From: Lepidodermella squamata
Lineage: Eukaryota > Gastrotricha
DNA: 64,000 nucleotides
Direction of reading: 5' to 3'
Assembly (NCBI GenBank): GCA_047495785.1
Contig: JBLDXI010000074.1
Coordinates: 496,001-560,000 of the forward strand
Under the pieces are notes generated by a model. It had not been told where the DNA came from, ran no database searches, and saw only the letters and a program-made list of their open reading frames with translations. Of the stretch, positions 1 through 10,167 are shown piece by piece (position 1 is the first letter of the stretch; every line of letters begins with the position of its first letter). The translations under genes were made by a program, and so were the position numbers.

Positions 1-1233
1 CGTAGTAGTAGTGCTCTCGGTACTCGTCGAGGTAGTTTCAGGGGTCGTCGTGGTACTTTCTGTTGAGGTGGTCGTAGTCTCCGTGGTCGTCGTAGGGGTC
101 GAAGTGGAAGTCGATTCCGTAGAGGTAGTTGTGGTCTCTGTAGTCGTAGTCGACTCAGTAGTGGTGGTCGGAGTTGTGGTCTCAGTGGTTGTCGTGCTTT
201 CTGTCGTGGTCGAAGGCGTTGAAGTTGTAGTCGACTCTGTGGTAGTTGAAGAGGAGGTCGGATATGTAGACGTCAAAAGGCTAGGGCAATTCGGGCAAAT
301 CTCCATCAGCAGCTCCGGCGTAGGGTCATACCACTCGGTAACATTGGTCGAATTCGTCGCCGGGATGAAGTAAATCGGCTTGCTAGCCAGCGGTTGGACA
401 TAGCTCTTGTTGTACCCCTCGCCAAAGCCAATGACCACAACCGGAATGCCATGCGATTTCAGCTCACCAGCTTCTTCCATCGCGTCCTCCTGGCTTGACG
501 GGGTGCTGCCTGTCATCAGGACAACGAGAACAGGTGCCTTGCGACGGTGGCCCCTCTTCGGAGCCAACACCTGGTACCGAACAGCCTCCAGCGCATCTCC
601 CGCCTGCGATTCACTGCCGAGATCAGTTGTTGGGTAGTAACTCATCAAAGCCTGTCGCGATAACTCGTTCGAACTCGCGTTTTCGATCAAATACTTCGGG
701 ATAAACACAAAAGACGCGTATTCAATGACAGCAGTTCGAAGGTTCATGCAAGACGGCAGATGGTCGTTCAAAACGTGGTTCATCGTCGGCCGGCCAATAG
801 CGTTGTAGGTTGCGTTGTCGAAGTACGACCGATCGATAACGAAAATTATATCGACAGAACAGCAGTAGGTCACAGTTTGCGGGACCACGGCTACGACTGG
901 CGGTGCCGTAGTGCTGGTCGTCGTTGTTGAGGTTGACGTCGACGATGATGAGGTCAAGTTTTGCGAGCAGAAGCACGAAATCATCCAGTGTGCGATTTCG
1001 TCGCTGTTCGAATTCGCGTCGACCGCTTTGTACCTGTCGGGCGAACTGGCGAGGGATTTGTAGTAGTAAGAGTCGTACATGTTGCCGATGCCGATCATTG
1101 AAATGACACCGCCAGCCATGCGCAGGTTTTCAGCTTCTTGAATGGCGCGATTTTGGAAGTCGGGATTGAAGCAGGAGAACACGTAGACTTGGGTCGGGTT
1201 GTTCAAAGACCGGCTTTGAACATCTCGCAATAC
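1..1233 (-). CDS. Exon 7 of the left VWA giant: VWA 5 second half, VWA 6 complete, Thr-rich linker, open at left edge
   Basis: Residues 1183-1593 and beyond. Begins VLRDVQSRSLNNPTQVYVF. VWA 6 (DIIFVIDRSYF) is intronless, as is VWA 8 of the paralogue, so the two are probably the corresponding domains. The reading frame stays open to base 1 in a Thr/Glu/Ser linker. Confidence 0.8.
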
Positions 1234-4200
1234 CTAGAAATGAAAGTATTTGAAAATCACCATATAAACGCTAAAAAATTCGACGCAAGTATTTCCGAAA
1301 AGCCTATTGGATTGATGAGATTCTTTTATCATTTCTCAAAGAGGCAGCAGTTATACATGCGTTCAAGCTATCTTCCGACCAACTGCAGAAATTCCATGAA
1401 GCAATGGCGAACTGGATCCGAACGCTCATTTAAAATAGGGCGCAATCTTCCAAGCTTAGTTTTTCCTTTAAATTGGAGCTGGTATCATTCAAGAAATGCC
1501 AGATGACTAGTTTGCGGTTTATATAAAGAATAAAATGGGGTTCCGATAACGTAGTCATTTTCTCCGCTTAAAATGGTCACTGGTGAAGTGCGTTAAATGA
1601 GCGGTCCTAAAATCGAACTTGGCAAAACCAAACCCTAACCAATCCATAACCCTGACCCGAACCTCACCCAAACCGCCAACTCCAATGCCTAGCCATCGTT
1701 TTGCCGAAAAACACAGTTCTATGAAAAAATTATGTATGAATGGTTGTTTTGTCTCTGAACCGCACAAAAACCCAACAAAATATTTTCTAAATTGTTTCGG
1801 TCGCTAGAAATTTATGGGTCTTCTTTTAGCGGAACCAAATTTGCCTGTTAGCGGAACCTAGTTTTAGAATTTTCAGTGGGCCTGAAACCACTTTTCGAAA
1901 CTTCCTAGGATGTCATGATTGATCAGCATAATTCAATATAAATCATCTTTAAATTCAGCGTAAAATTCTGTATATGACTCATTCTTCGCAACAGAATTCA
2001 CATTTTGCCTTAATTTCGTAGAAATATTCGAAAATCGACCTTTTGCTTATCGTAAATTAGGTTCCACAATATGGAGATTTGGTTCCGCTAAAAGATATTC
2101 TGGAAATTTATTTCCGAAAGCATCATAAAAAAAGAGTTCACGTAGATTCCGTTCAAAACCTATTTTGGCTTACGTAGTCTATCTTGAATTCTTGAAATGG
2201 ACTTTTAGCAAAATTAACTATGAAACTATGAAACCGCAATACATTGCGAAATAACCAAATATTAAAACAAACCTGATGGTTGACAGTTGAAAAAGCCTGA
2301 TCAATCGCATGGCTGTAGCCCAACTGGTCGCCGACCTTATACGCCCGCATAACATCCATCTGCTGCTGCGTCGAATGGAAATCGCCATAGTTATACCGAA
2401 CCTGCGCCCTCGATCCATACTCAACATAAGCAGTGCCCATCTGGTTACTATTGCCAAGTTGATTAGCAAAACTCGTCATAATCGGCTGGATGGCTTCGTT
2501 GAAACTCGCCTGGTTGAAGCAGGTCCGATCGAAGACGAACACCAAATCGGTAGATTGGCACATATTCGAAGGCGTTGTCGTTGTTGAAGTTGAAGTGGTT
2601 GAAGATTCAACTTCAACAGGATTCGCTACTGCAACGGGTACGAATTCAGTCGTAGTCGGCGAAGAGGTTGAAGTAGATTCGGTCGTAGTTGAAGTCAAGG
2701 TTGATTCCGTGGTTGTTGAAGTTGACGTAGATTCCGTTGTAGTAGAAGTTGAAGTCGGAGTCGACGTAGTCGTGGAAGTCGAAGTCGGGGTTGAAGTCGT
2801 AGTTGAAGTTGAGGTCGAAGTTGAAGTTGGGGTTGAGGTAGTTGTCGAGGTCGAAGTTGTTGAAAGGATAGAAGCAGCCGGGTACATGGTCGCAGCCATC
2901 CATTTGCCGATATCTGAGCAATTCGGGTTCGAAGTTGGAACGGCTCGGAATAGATCAGGCTGGCTGGCTAGGACTCGAAGGTACTCCGAGTTATAGGCTG
3001 AACCTAGGCCAAGAACTGAGATGATTCCGCCGGCGTTGCGAAGGTTTTCAGCCTCTTGGATGGCTTGGTTTTCGAAGTCGGGATTATGGCATGTGAAAAG
3101 GTAGACGTAGGTTGGGTTGTTGAGATTTCGGCTGTTGTAGTCACGCAGCACCTAAAATTATAGGAATTACATTAATAACATTCGAAATACGTTTCAATAA
3201 TGAACCGCTGTAAATGTGACTTTACATACGAATTTGAAAACATTTTCCTTGGAACCTCGAAAATAACGCTAATTATGTTTTTGATACTTCAGATTAAGAA
3301 AAAATTGTATTGAAAATCTTACATTGTGATTAACAGTGCGAAGGGCATCGCCTGTCATGGAACCCTGGCCGAGATCGTCGTTGCCAACCTGGTAGTACTG
3401 CATGTTATTGCGCACCTCGTCCTGCGTATCGAAATCGCGATAATTATACCTCACATTCGTCCTCTCAGCGTACTCAACATAGGCCGTATTAGGCTGGACG
3501 CAAGGGTCCATTTGCTCGGTCAAACACGTCATCAACGGCTGAACTTGCTGGTTGAAGGTCTCCTGGTTGAAGCACAGCCGGTCGTAGACGTAGACGGTAT
3601 CAGGCTGGGCACAGACTGGAACCCGAGTCGTAGTAGGCGTGCTCGTTGTAGTCGAGGTGGATGTCGACGTTGACGTCGAAGTTGAAGTCGGGGTTGAAGT
3701 CGTGGTCGAGGTTGAGGTCGAAGTCGAGGTTGGGGTTGAGGTAGTTGTCGAAGTTGAAGTTGAAGTGCTAGTCGAGGTTGAAGTTGAGGTGGATGTCGAA
3801 GTCGAAGTCGAAGTTGAAGTCGAGGTGCTAGTTTCAGTCGTAGTCGACGGTTCTTCCGCCAAAATTAGGAAAGTTGTTGTTTCATAGGGCGAAACCGTTA
3901 GAGGCAACGGCGTCATTCCCATAATCATCCAACTCGCGATTTGGCAGTGGTTCGTGTTGGTAGTTGGCACGGCTAGGAAGTAGCTTGGTTCGCTGGCTAA
4001 GACTCGTAGCATTTGCGGGTCGTAGGTGTCGCCGAAGCCCAGCACAGAGATGATGCCGCCGGATAGTCGTAGATTTTCGGCTTCTTGAATGGCTTGGTTT
4101 TCGAAGTCTGGGTTGTTGCAGGTGAATAGGAAGACATTCGTTGGATTGTTCAAATTTCGGCTGTAAACATCGCGCATAACCTTGAACAAAAAGTACACGA

Positions 4201-7200
4201 AAATTTTATAAAGTGATTACATAAAACTGTCCCGATTTCAAAATTGAATAGCAAAGCTCAAAAAATGCGGCGAAATTACGAATTTTGACAAAAAATTACT
4301 GAACTAAGATTGAAATTAGTTGAAATAATCAGCAAAGCAGGAATAAAAATTCAACGGAGTCATTATTTTTCAAACCGTCTGATGATTCATCGAGGTGCTC
4401 ACCAAAAATGTTAACCCTCCGTTATTTTTACGGAATCTTGTTCAGCACCTTCGAAAACCCCTAGATGTCGATCTCCAGAAATTTCCAACCCTTTAATTAT
4501 CTGTTGGCACAGCTTTGAAATTCTATTAAAATGTCCCCGCTTTGAAAACACTTCCTCGAGCCGATTTCTTTCAAAATTGATTTTTTCGCACGAGACGATC
4601 CGCTGGGTCTTGATTAGCAATTTGACTCTACCCCCGTTGCACCAGCCCACATGGTTGGACAGGTAAGTCGATTTGACCTAGTTTCAGACAAACCTATTTT
4701 AGACCTATATTTTATATTTTATCAGACGGTTTGAAAAATAATGACCCAACAGAGCTCCAAAAACCCGAAAAACAGCGATGATAGCCGAAAAAGATACCCT
4801 TGAATATTTATCACGAAAACAGCCAGAAATCTCGATCGGCATTCAAATTCAAATTTAAATTGTCAACTTACATCATTATTGACGGTTCGCAAAGCATCAT
4901 GCGTCTGCGAGCTGCCAGCCAAATTTTGATCGCCAACTTGATACCGGCGCATGTAATTCCTCGCATCTTGCGGCGTGTTGAAATCGTGGTAGCGATACCG
5001 AATATTCGTACCCTTGCCGTACTCGACATAGGCCGTATGCATAGCAACACACGGGTCCATCTGATCAGCCATGCAGGTCATGATAGGCTGGATCGATTGG
5101 TTGAAAGTCGCCTGGTCGTAGAAACAGCTTCGGTCATACACGAAAACAGTATCTGGCGCGGCACAAATCGCAGTAGGGGTGGATGTATACGTCGAAGTCG
5201 AAGTTGAGGTCGATGTTGAGGTAGAAGTAGATGTAGAATTTTCTGGTGGGGCTGCGAAAACGGGAGCGGCAACTGGTTGGTTATCGTAATTATCTCCGCA
5301 TTGCAGGATGTCCAACAGCCAATCACACGCGCCCTAAATTAGAAAATTGAGAAAAAATATATTAAAACTCGAAAAGCCCCGCTCAACGCTCAATTTGAGG
5401 GTCCATTGAGAATTTTTCAACACTAGAATTTTTCATAGCATGGCTTTTCAGGTTCCGAGATTTTCTAAAATCTCACAGATATCGCCATCATAGGAAATAT
5501 ATTTCCTTAATTAGTTTCCGCTAGGGTCTAGTTTCAAGGGTGAGGTTTTTTTAGCTAATAGGCCACAGGCGATAATAAGATCCCCGGAGGTCGTTTTCCG
5601 CTAGCAAGCTTTTTGAGATTAGTGCCTTCTGTTTCAGTGGATAGAGGACTAAGGTTTGAGGCTAAATGACATCAAGTTGAACTAATTAGAGCTTGGGAAA
5701 AATATCATGCGGCAAGCAAACGTTGGTTTTTTAACCTGGCCAATTCATAGGCGGATAATTTTAGCCAGATTTTGGGATTTCCAATCAATTTAGCAGATAT
5801 TTTGCGCTAAGAGCGGCCAGTTTAAGATTATACTTCACCCTCCGGATTCGATATCGATTTCAAGTATCGAATTTAGGAATCAGGGATTTTTTCGATATCA
5901 GCAGTCTGGGAAAGAAGCATTAAAAATTACCTTAAATACCTGAGGGTACTAGGTAGCTAAAATGACAATAAATCCAAGGTCGTGTACGGAACTACTATCA
6001 ATCGAGAAAGGAAAAATTGCCAATCGAAAACAACCAGAAAAATTAGCGCTGGAAACCCAATTTCAATTTATTTGTCCCCTTTTCGACTCAAATAATTGGA
6101 AAATTCGGCTTAATCGATTTTCTTTGGTCGCTCAATGTTCACAAAGTTCTATTAAAAACTCTCATGGGTTCAACTTTTCAAATTTCACTCGTTTCTGAAC
6201 ATCCTAAATTACTTAAAATGTGGCTTCTGAATTGCCAAATTTTTCAGGCCTTGGATATCAAAATTTCCTCTCACCTGAACATCGCTTTCATTGCGGACCG
6301 GGTAGTAGTGACCAGGCGACGAGGCGCAACTCTGGGCCACATGCTGGTCGTACTGATTGCCGAAGCCAATGACAATAACCGTCGCATTAGTCGCATGCTT
6401 CATTTTCTGCGACTCCATAACCGCCTCGTCGCAATTCGACGGCTGATCGCCCATCATCGTGATAACATAGGCCGGACTCTTCATCCGCCTGCCGTATTTA
6501 TCCGATAGCGCGTGTTTCCGGCACACGTTGTAAGCATCGGCCAAGTTCGACCCGTTGCCCATCTGCTGGCCGACCTGGTAGTATTCCATCGACTGGCGGG
6601 CGCCTTCGTTCGTCGGGAAGAACATGAATGGGAATCGCGTCATGGCTGCTGAGCTGTATTCGATGTAAGAAGCTCGGATATCGACGCATTTCTCGAGATT
6701 TCGGGAGACGTGCTGCATGATGGGCTTCGCTTGTTTGCCGAATTTCTCGTTCGTGAAGTAGCACCTGTAAATTTGAAAGAATAAATGAAGTTCTGATTTC
6801 AGCCTAAAACTCAATTTAGTAACATTTTGAATATTTTCTTCATCATGCTCAAGTTCTGATAAACAAAATAAGCCCAGTACCGGCTGTTTTGAAAGAATTC
6901 TTCATAATTATTTTAATTCCGATAACTCATCAAAATATTGCAAGTTCAAATTACCATGGCTATACCGTAAGCTGGTCTAACTTCGGACAAAAACGTGTTT
7001 TTCGGGCTTCGTTATTCGAGGTGAACGAATTTTGTGACGGGCTTTATGTCAAAAGATGCGCCTTGAAAAACTGAACATTCTAGTATCAACTCCAGTAAAC
7101 AAATAATTTTTCCCGTACAGGAAACCGTAAAGGAAAACTGGTCCGGCTAACTTCGGACACAACTGGGGTAATTTCGGACAGCTCAGTGTGAATATTTAGA

Positions 7201-9673
7201 TTGGGGGCCAAAGTTCACATTAAAGCGAGATAAAATTTGTGAGCAGATTTAAAGTAAAAAAAATTAAAAAAAAAACAAAATGCATGAGAGGGACTCGAAC
7301 CCTCGATCGTGAATTGTGCTCCCAACGCAGCTGGTGCTGTTCTCACTGAGATATGGAATTTAAAAAATGTCAAGGTCGATTGGCATCTTTTTAAATTCTT
7401 TATAGTTTGAAGCTGTCCGAAATTAGCCGGGACAAAATGGGTTTTCTAAAGCATTTCCTGATCAAAATTTTCGTTTAAAAACGGTTTTAACATAACAGCA
7501 TTACTAAATCGATGGCGCTCTATCATTTCCGCTTCTTTCCACCAAAAAATACCTACTTGGTGAAAAGTTAGCAATTTTGGGTCGCGGAACATGCCTGCGA
7601 AGAAGTTGAGCCATTCCTCGCATAGATATCCGTTTTTCATGTTTCAGGTGTCATTTGAAAGACAAGACTCAGGGCTATCTTCTGCATTTTGAACGGCCTC
7701 CATATTCGCCCGGGTTGTGGAGGAATTTAATTTCAAAGTCAAAAGTGTCCGAAGTTACCCCGTCCGAAATTATACCAGCTTACGGTATGCTATAAGTCTC
7801 ATAAGTAATGCAACAAGAATGATACAGTGAAAATGGCCACTTAGGAATGAGAGGAAATTTCCGATTTAGGACAAGGCTGATGACCAGCAATAAAACTAGT
7901 TAGTGAAAATACACAAAATTGGCCCAGCAGGCACAAAACCGAAAAAATAATCGATCGGGTATTTCCGGGTTTTATCGGGTTCAAACTTTTTCATAAAACA
8001 AAAGTTTAAATTCTTTAAAATTAAAAGAAATTCAGTAAAATAGAGGATGAACGATGCCAAATGCCCTTGAATTTTGAAAAATTCACACACAATTCCTTCA
8101 AAAAAGTGAACAGAAAAATTATGTCGAACTTACGGAAAATAACTTCAGAGAGTTGATTTTCCCAAAATTGAGTTTTTCGAATTACACTAGGATCTGAACT
8201 TATACCACCATGTCTAATCAATTGATCTCACGTAATTTGGGCTATCGGCGATATCGATTACAAGTATTCACAAATCGAATCGATTCACAAATCAATGATT
8301 TTTCCAATGTCAGCAGTTTTGGAAGCGAACAATCAATCTATTTGATGTACAAGGTACCTATAATCCCAAATTGAAAAATCCCTGGGTCACAGGGGGCATC
8401 GGAAACAAAAACGCCGAGATCGCAAAGAACCTTAAAAAAGTTGAGCTGCTTAAGTGACCCTTTCTTAACCACCAAATCTTTTTGATTTACCCGATGTAGA
8501 GCTTTATCTCAATTCTTCAAAGAATAAGACTGATCGTTATTTTAGAAGTGCTCAAATTTCTAAAAAACATTAGTATTCCAATTTCAAATTGAAAATGTAC
8601 CTGTCAATGATGAAAACTGTATCAGGCGGGTAGCAACACGGAGGTTGGCCACTGGGCTGTTGGCCTCCAACCAGCGGAACAGCACTCGAAGTTGTAGGGG
8701 TCGACGTAGTAGTAGTAGTACTAGTTGTAGTACTAGTAGGTGTACTAGTAGTAGTCGTAGTCGAAGTCGTACTCGTAGTGGTCGAAGTCGAGGTGCTGGT
8801 CGTGGCATTCGGGCAAGACGCGTTGTTCATCTGATCAGCCAAATTGTCGATAATCGAACTCGCGTTGTTGCCGAAATAGTCGCTGTGGTAGTACAGGTTG
8901 GGCGTCGTCGCAATCGCCCTCGCTTTCGTTTGGTCGTACGTGTTGCCGACGCCGATGAATGCGATCTTAGCGCCGTCCTCTTCGATTTTCGTCGATTCGG
9001 ACGTGATCTCGTCCTCGCCGTAAATTTCTGACCCGGCTAGAACGACGACATAGGTCGGCGCGGAGGTTCGATGACCTTTCGAAGGGTTCAGTACCTATAG
9101 ATAAGATTCATAAATTCGAAACGAGTCATCGCTACTGAAATTTCCCAATTAACTGTTAGAGTTTTAGTTGAAGATACATTTACATTAATTTTCTCTAAAT
9201 TTTCAAAATTTAAATTTCATTTTGCCAAATTTGCTCCGAGCAGGCAATTTTTAAATTCTAAATTTTGAAAAGCGAATTTTTGCAACAGAATTTGGGCGAA
9301 AGAAACTGACCTGATTTCGGACAACTTCCAGGGCTTCACCCAGGAGGGCAAAAGTGCCTAGATTCATGCCAGGCTGGTAATTGTGCATGTACTCGCGAGC
9401 AGCCGAGTCGGGCACGTGTTCATCGAGCGGCGCCCGCAAATTGACATAGGAACCATACTCGACGATGGCTACCCGAACATCGGCACATGACGCCAATTTG
9501 TCCGCCATTTGACTCATCATCGGCTTGACAACCGAATCGCAGCGCATTTTCGTGAAATAGTACCGATCAATCACGTAGATAATATCCACATCTGGGCAGT
9601 CGCATGTATTCGGCCCGGCTGAGGCCGATACTATAAAAAGAGCCAATATCAACCCAGCGCTTGATAAATTCAT
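1..9673 (-). CDS. Second giant secreted VWA-repeat protein, tandem paralogue, truncated by the window edge
   Basis: Seven exons in view: 9311-9673, 8601-9094, 6275-6764, 4872-5333, 3323-4180, 2273-3151 and 1-1233 (still open at the edge), 1593 codons so far. The start is the Met before a hydrophobic segment (SSAGLILALFIVSASAG) that leads into GPNTC, as in the right copy. Six VWA-like domains are visible, alternating with Thr/Ser linkers rich in TST, TTT and TES units. A chitin-binding and LamG end like its neighbour's would lie outside the window. It starts 255 bp after the right gene's stop, on the same strand, so the pair arose by tandem duplication. An extracellular matrix role is inferred from the paralogue. 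The VWA metal motifs are degenerate in every copy. Confidence 0.85.
1808..2112. mobile_element. MITE-like element, family 1, copy 1
   Basis: Imperfect inverted ends of about 55 bp: left contains TTTTAGCGGAACCAAAT and then a second AGCGGAACC; right ends GGTTCCGCTAAAAG and has a second inverted GGTTCC. No coding capacity. Sits in the intron between exons 6 and 7 of the left VWA gene. The same ends and similar interior recur at 37991-38277. Confidence 0.65.
2273..3151 (-). CDS. Exon 6 of the left VWA giant: VWA 4 second half, linker, VWA 5 first half
   Basis: Residues 890-1182. Begins VLRDYNSRNLNNPTYVYLF. The linker includes TTTES-type repeats. VWA 5 begins DLVFVFDRTCF and ends ...TVNHQ at the donor. 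Confidence 0.85.
3323..4180 (-). CDS. Exon 5 of the left VWA giant: VWA 3 second half, long TST linker, VWA 4 first half
   Basis: Residues 604-889. Begins VMRDVYSRNLNNPTNVFLF. The linker of about 75 residues is a near-perfect Ser-Thr alternation encoded by degenerate hexamers (3630-3840), a likely length-variable minisatellite. VWA 4 begins DTVYVYDRLCF. Confidence 0.85.
3640..3840 (-). repeat. Coding minisatellite in the Thr/Ser linker of the left VWA gene
   Basis: Degenerate 6-bp units (sense ACN-TCN) tile the linker between VWA 3 and VWA 4. Larger blocks of about 36-45 bp also repeat (TSTSTTTSTPTSTS units). Expected to vary in length between individuals; encodes a probable O-glycosylated spacer. 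Confidence 0.65.
4360..4743. mobile_element. Short inverted-repeat element in intron 4 of the left VWA gene
   Basis: Ends are near-perfect 24-bp inverted repeats: TCATTATTTTTCAAACCGTC at 4360 onward and its inverse (GACGGTTTGAAAAATAATGA) ending at 4743. The 384-bp interior has no convincing ORF. Size and structure fit a non-autonomous DNA transposon. Confidence 0.6.
4872..5333 (-). CDS. Exon 4 of the left VWA giant: linker and VWA 3 first half
   Basis: Residues 450-603. Begins GACDWLLDILQCGDNYD, then a compact TST-repeat linker, CAAPDTVFVYDRSCF and ...TVNND before a GTAAGT donor. Confidence 0.8.
5334..6274. other. Intron 3 of the left VWA gene
   Basis: AT-rich, no convincing ORF. The part at about 5845-5945 resembles 8240-8350 in the neighbouring intron (GATATCGATT..CAAGTAT and TCAGCAGT..GGAA), so an old dispersed repeat is present in both. 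Confidence 0.4.
6275..6764 (-). CDS. Exon 3 of the left VWA giant: most of VWA 2
   Basis: Residues 286-449. Completes the motif as DRCYF and runs through the domain without the usual mid-domain intron (KSPAYVITMMGDQPSN, then VIGFGNQYDQ). Confidence 0.8.
6962..7788. mobile_element. Non-autonomous TIR transposon with six internal TTCGGAC motifs and a tRNA-like insert
   Basis: Left end ATACCGTAAGCTGGTCTAAC and right end the inverse of ATACCGTAAGCTGGTATAAT. Both sides are flanked by GCT (6959-6961 and 7789-7791), a candidate 3-bp target-site duplication. The motif TAAYTTCGGAC occurs six times, in direct orientation near the left end (about 6978, 7150, 7172) and inverted near the right (about 7412, 7746, 7762), like transposase-binding subterminal repeats. 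No transposase ORF. Located in the intron between exons 2 and 3 of the left VWA gene. Confidence 0.72.
7281..7357 (-). tRNA. Degenerate tRNA-like sequence (pseudo-tRNA or SINE head)
   Basis: On the minus strand the T-arm is intact: a perfect 5-bp stem around the B-box GGTTCGAGTCC. An A-box-like TATCTCAGTGAG and a possible anticodon loop GTTGGGA (anticodon TGG) precede it. The acceptor stem does not pair (TTCCATA against TCATGCA) and only three anticodon-stem pairs form, so it is not a normal tRNA. It lies wholly inside the TIR element at 6962-7788. Confidence 0.4.
7792..8600. other. Rest of intron 2 of the left VWA gene
   Basis: AT-rich sequence to the right of the TIR element; includes the repeat-like segment 8240-8350 shared with 5845-5945. 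No gene seen. Confidence 0.4.
8601..9094 (-). CDS. Exon 2 of the left VWA giant: VWA 1 second half, Thr/Ser linker, first strand of VWA 2
   Basis: Residues 122-286 (phase 2 exit). Begins VLNPSKGHRTSAPTYVVVL. The linker is almost pure Thr/Ser/Pro, then CCYPPDTVFIIDR. The next intron interrupts VWA 2 right after the Asp-Arg of its motif, a position not used in the other domains. Confidence 0.8.
9311..9673 (-). CDS. Exon 1 of the left VWA giant: signal peptide and VWA 1 first half
   Basis: Residues 1-121. The signal peptide is followed by CDCPDVDIIYVIDRYYF. An in-frame Met 18 codons upstream would place a charged, Phe-rich stretch before the signal peptide, so the downstream Met, aligned with the paralogue's start, is preferred. 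Confidence 0.85.
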
Positions 9674-9927
9674 TTTTCGAGAAAAAAATTGCGGAAATAA
9701 AATTATGAAAAAAAATCCGCTCGTCAATGCACTAATTTTCTGGATCGTTTCAGCATCGTGTTAGTATAGAATAAATTGGCAATTAAATAAATCAGTCACA
9801 TGGCCTTTGATTTTACTGAGATGAATCACTCGGCAGTAAATAATTATCTCGAATACGAGATGGAAATTCGCGATAAATAATTATCTATAAGGGTTAGTTT
9901 TCAAAATATCGCATGCATAAAAGTCAA

Positions 9928-10167
9928 TTATAATCGACTCAGGGTGACATCTTGAGATGACGCTGGCGGCAAAACGCCCTTGCTCCTCAGAAGTTCTATA
10001 TCGCCGTTGTAGTGCGCCTCGATTTCGTCCTGCGACATGGCGTGGCCGGTTATGAGGACGCTGTCGATGAGGCCGTAAAATGGCCCGTAAATCGGGTCAG
10101 AGCCGAGCGCATAGTCGCACACGCCATACGCCAGTCGGCCCTTGATTTGATCGCTATCAGCTTGGCG
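9928..10167 (-). CDS. Exon 11 of the right VWA giant: end of LamG and stop
   Basis: Residues 2603-2681. Contains FYGLIDSVLITGHAMSQDEI, the conserved closing strand of LamG domains (G-x-IDxVxI...L), and a short tail to the stop codon. Confidence 0.8.
   Translation of the reverse strand, partial: RQADSDQIKGRLAYGVCDYALGSDPIYGPFYGLIDSVLITGHAMSQDEIEAHYNGDIELLRSKGVLPPASSQDVTLSRL

Noticed and set aside
2490-2996. Long plus-strand frame rich in Val and Glu (also 11-373, 3639-3887, 24872-25228, 31725-32045)
   Set aside because: Antisense shadow of the Thr/Ser linkers; ACN-TCN repeats read backwards give Val/Glu/Asp codons without stops.
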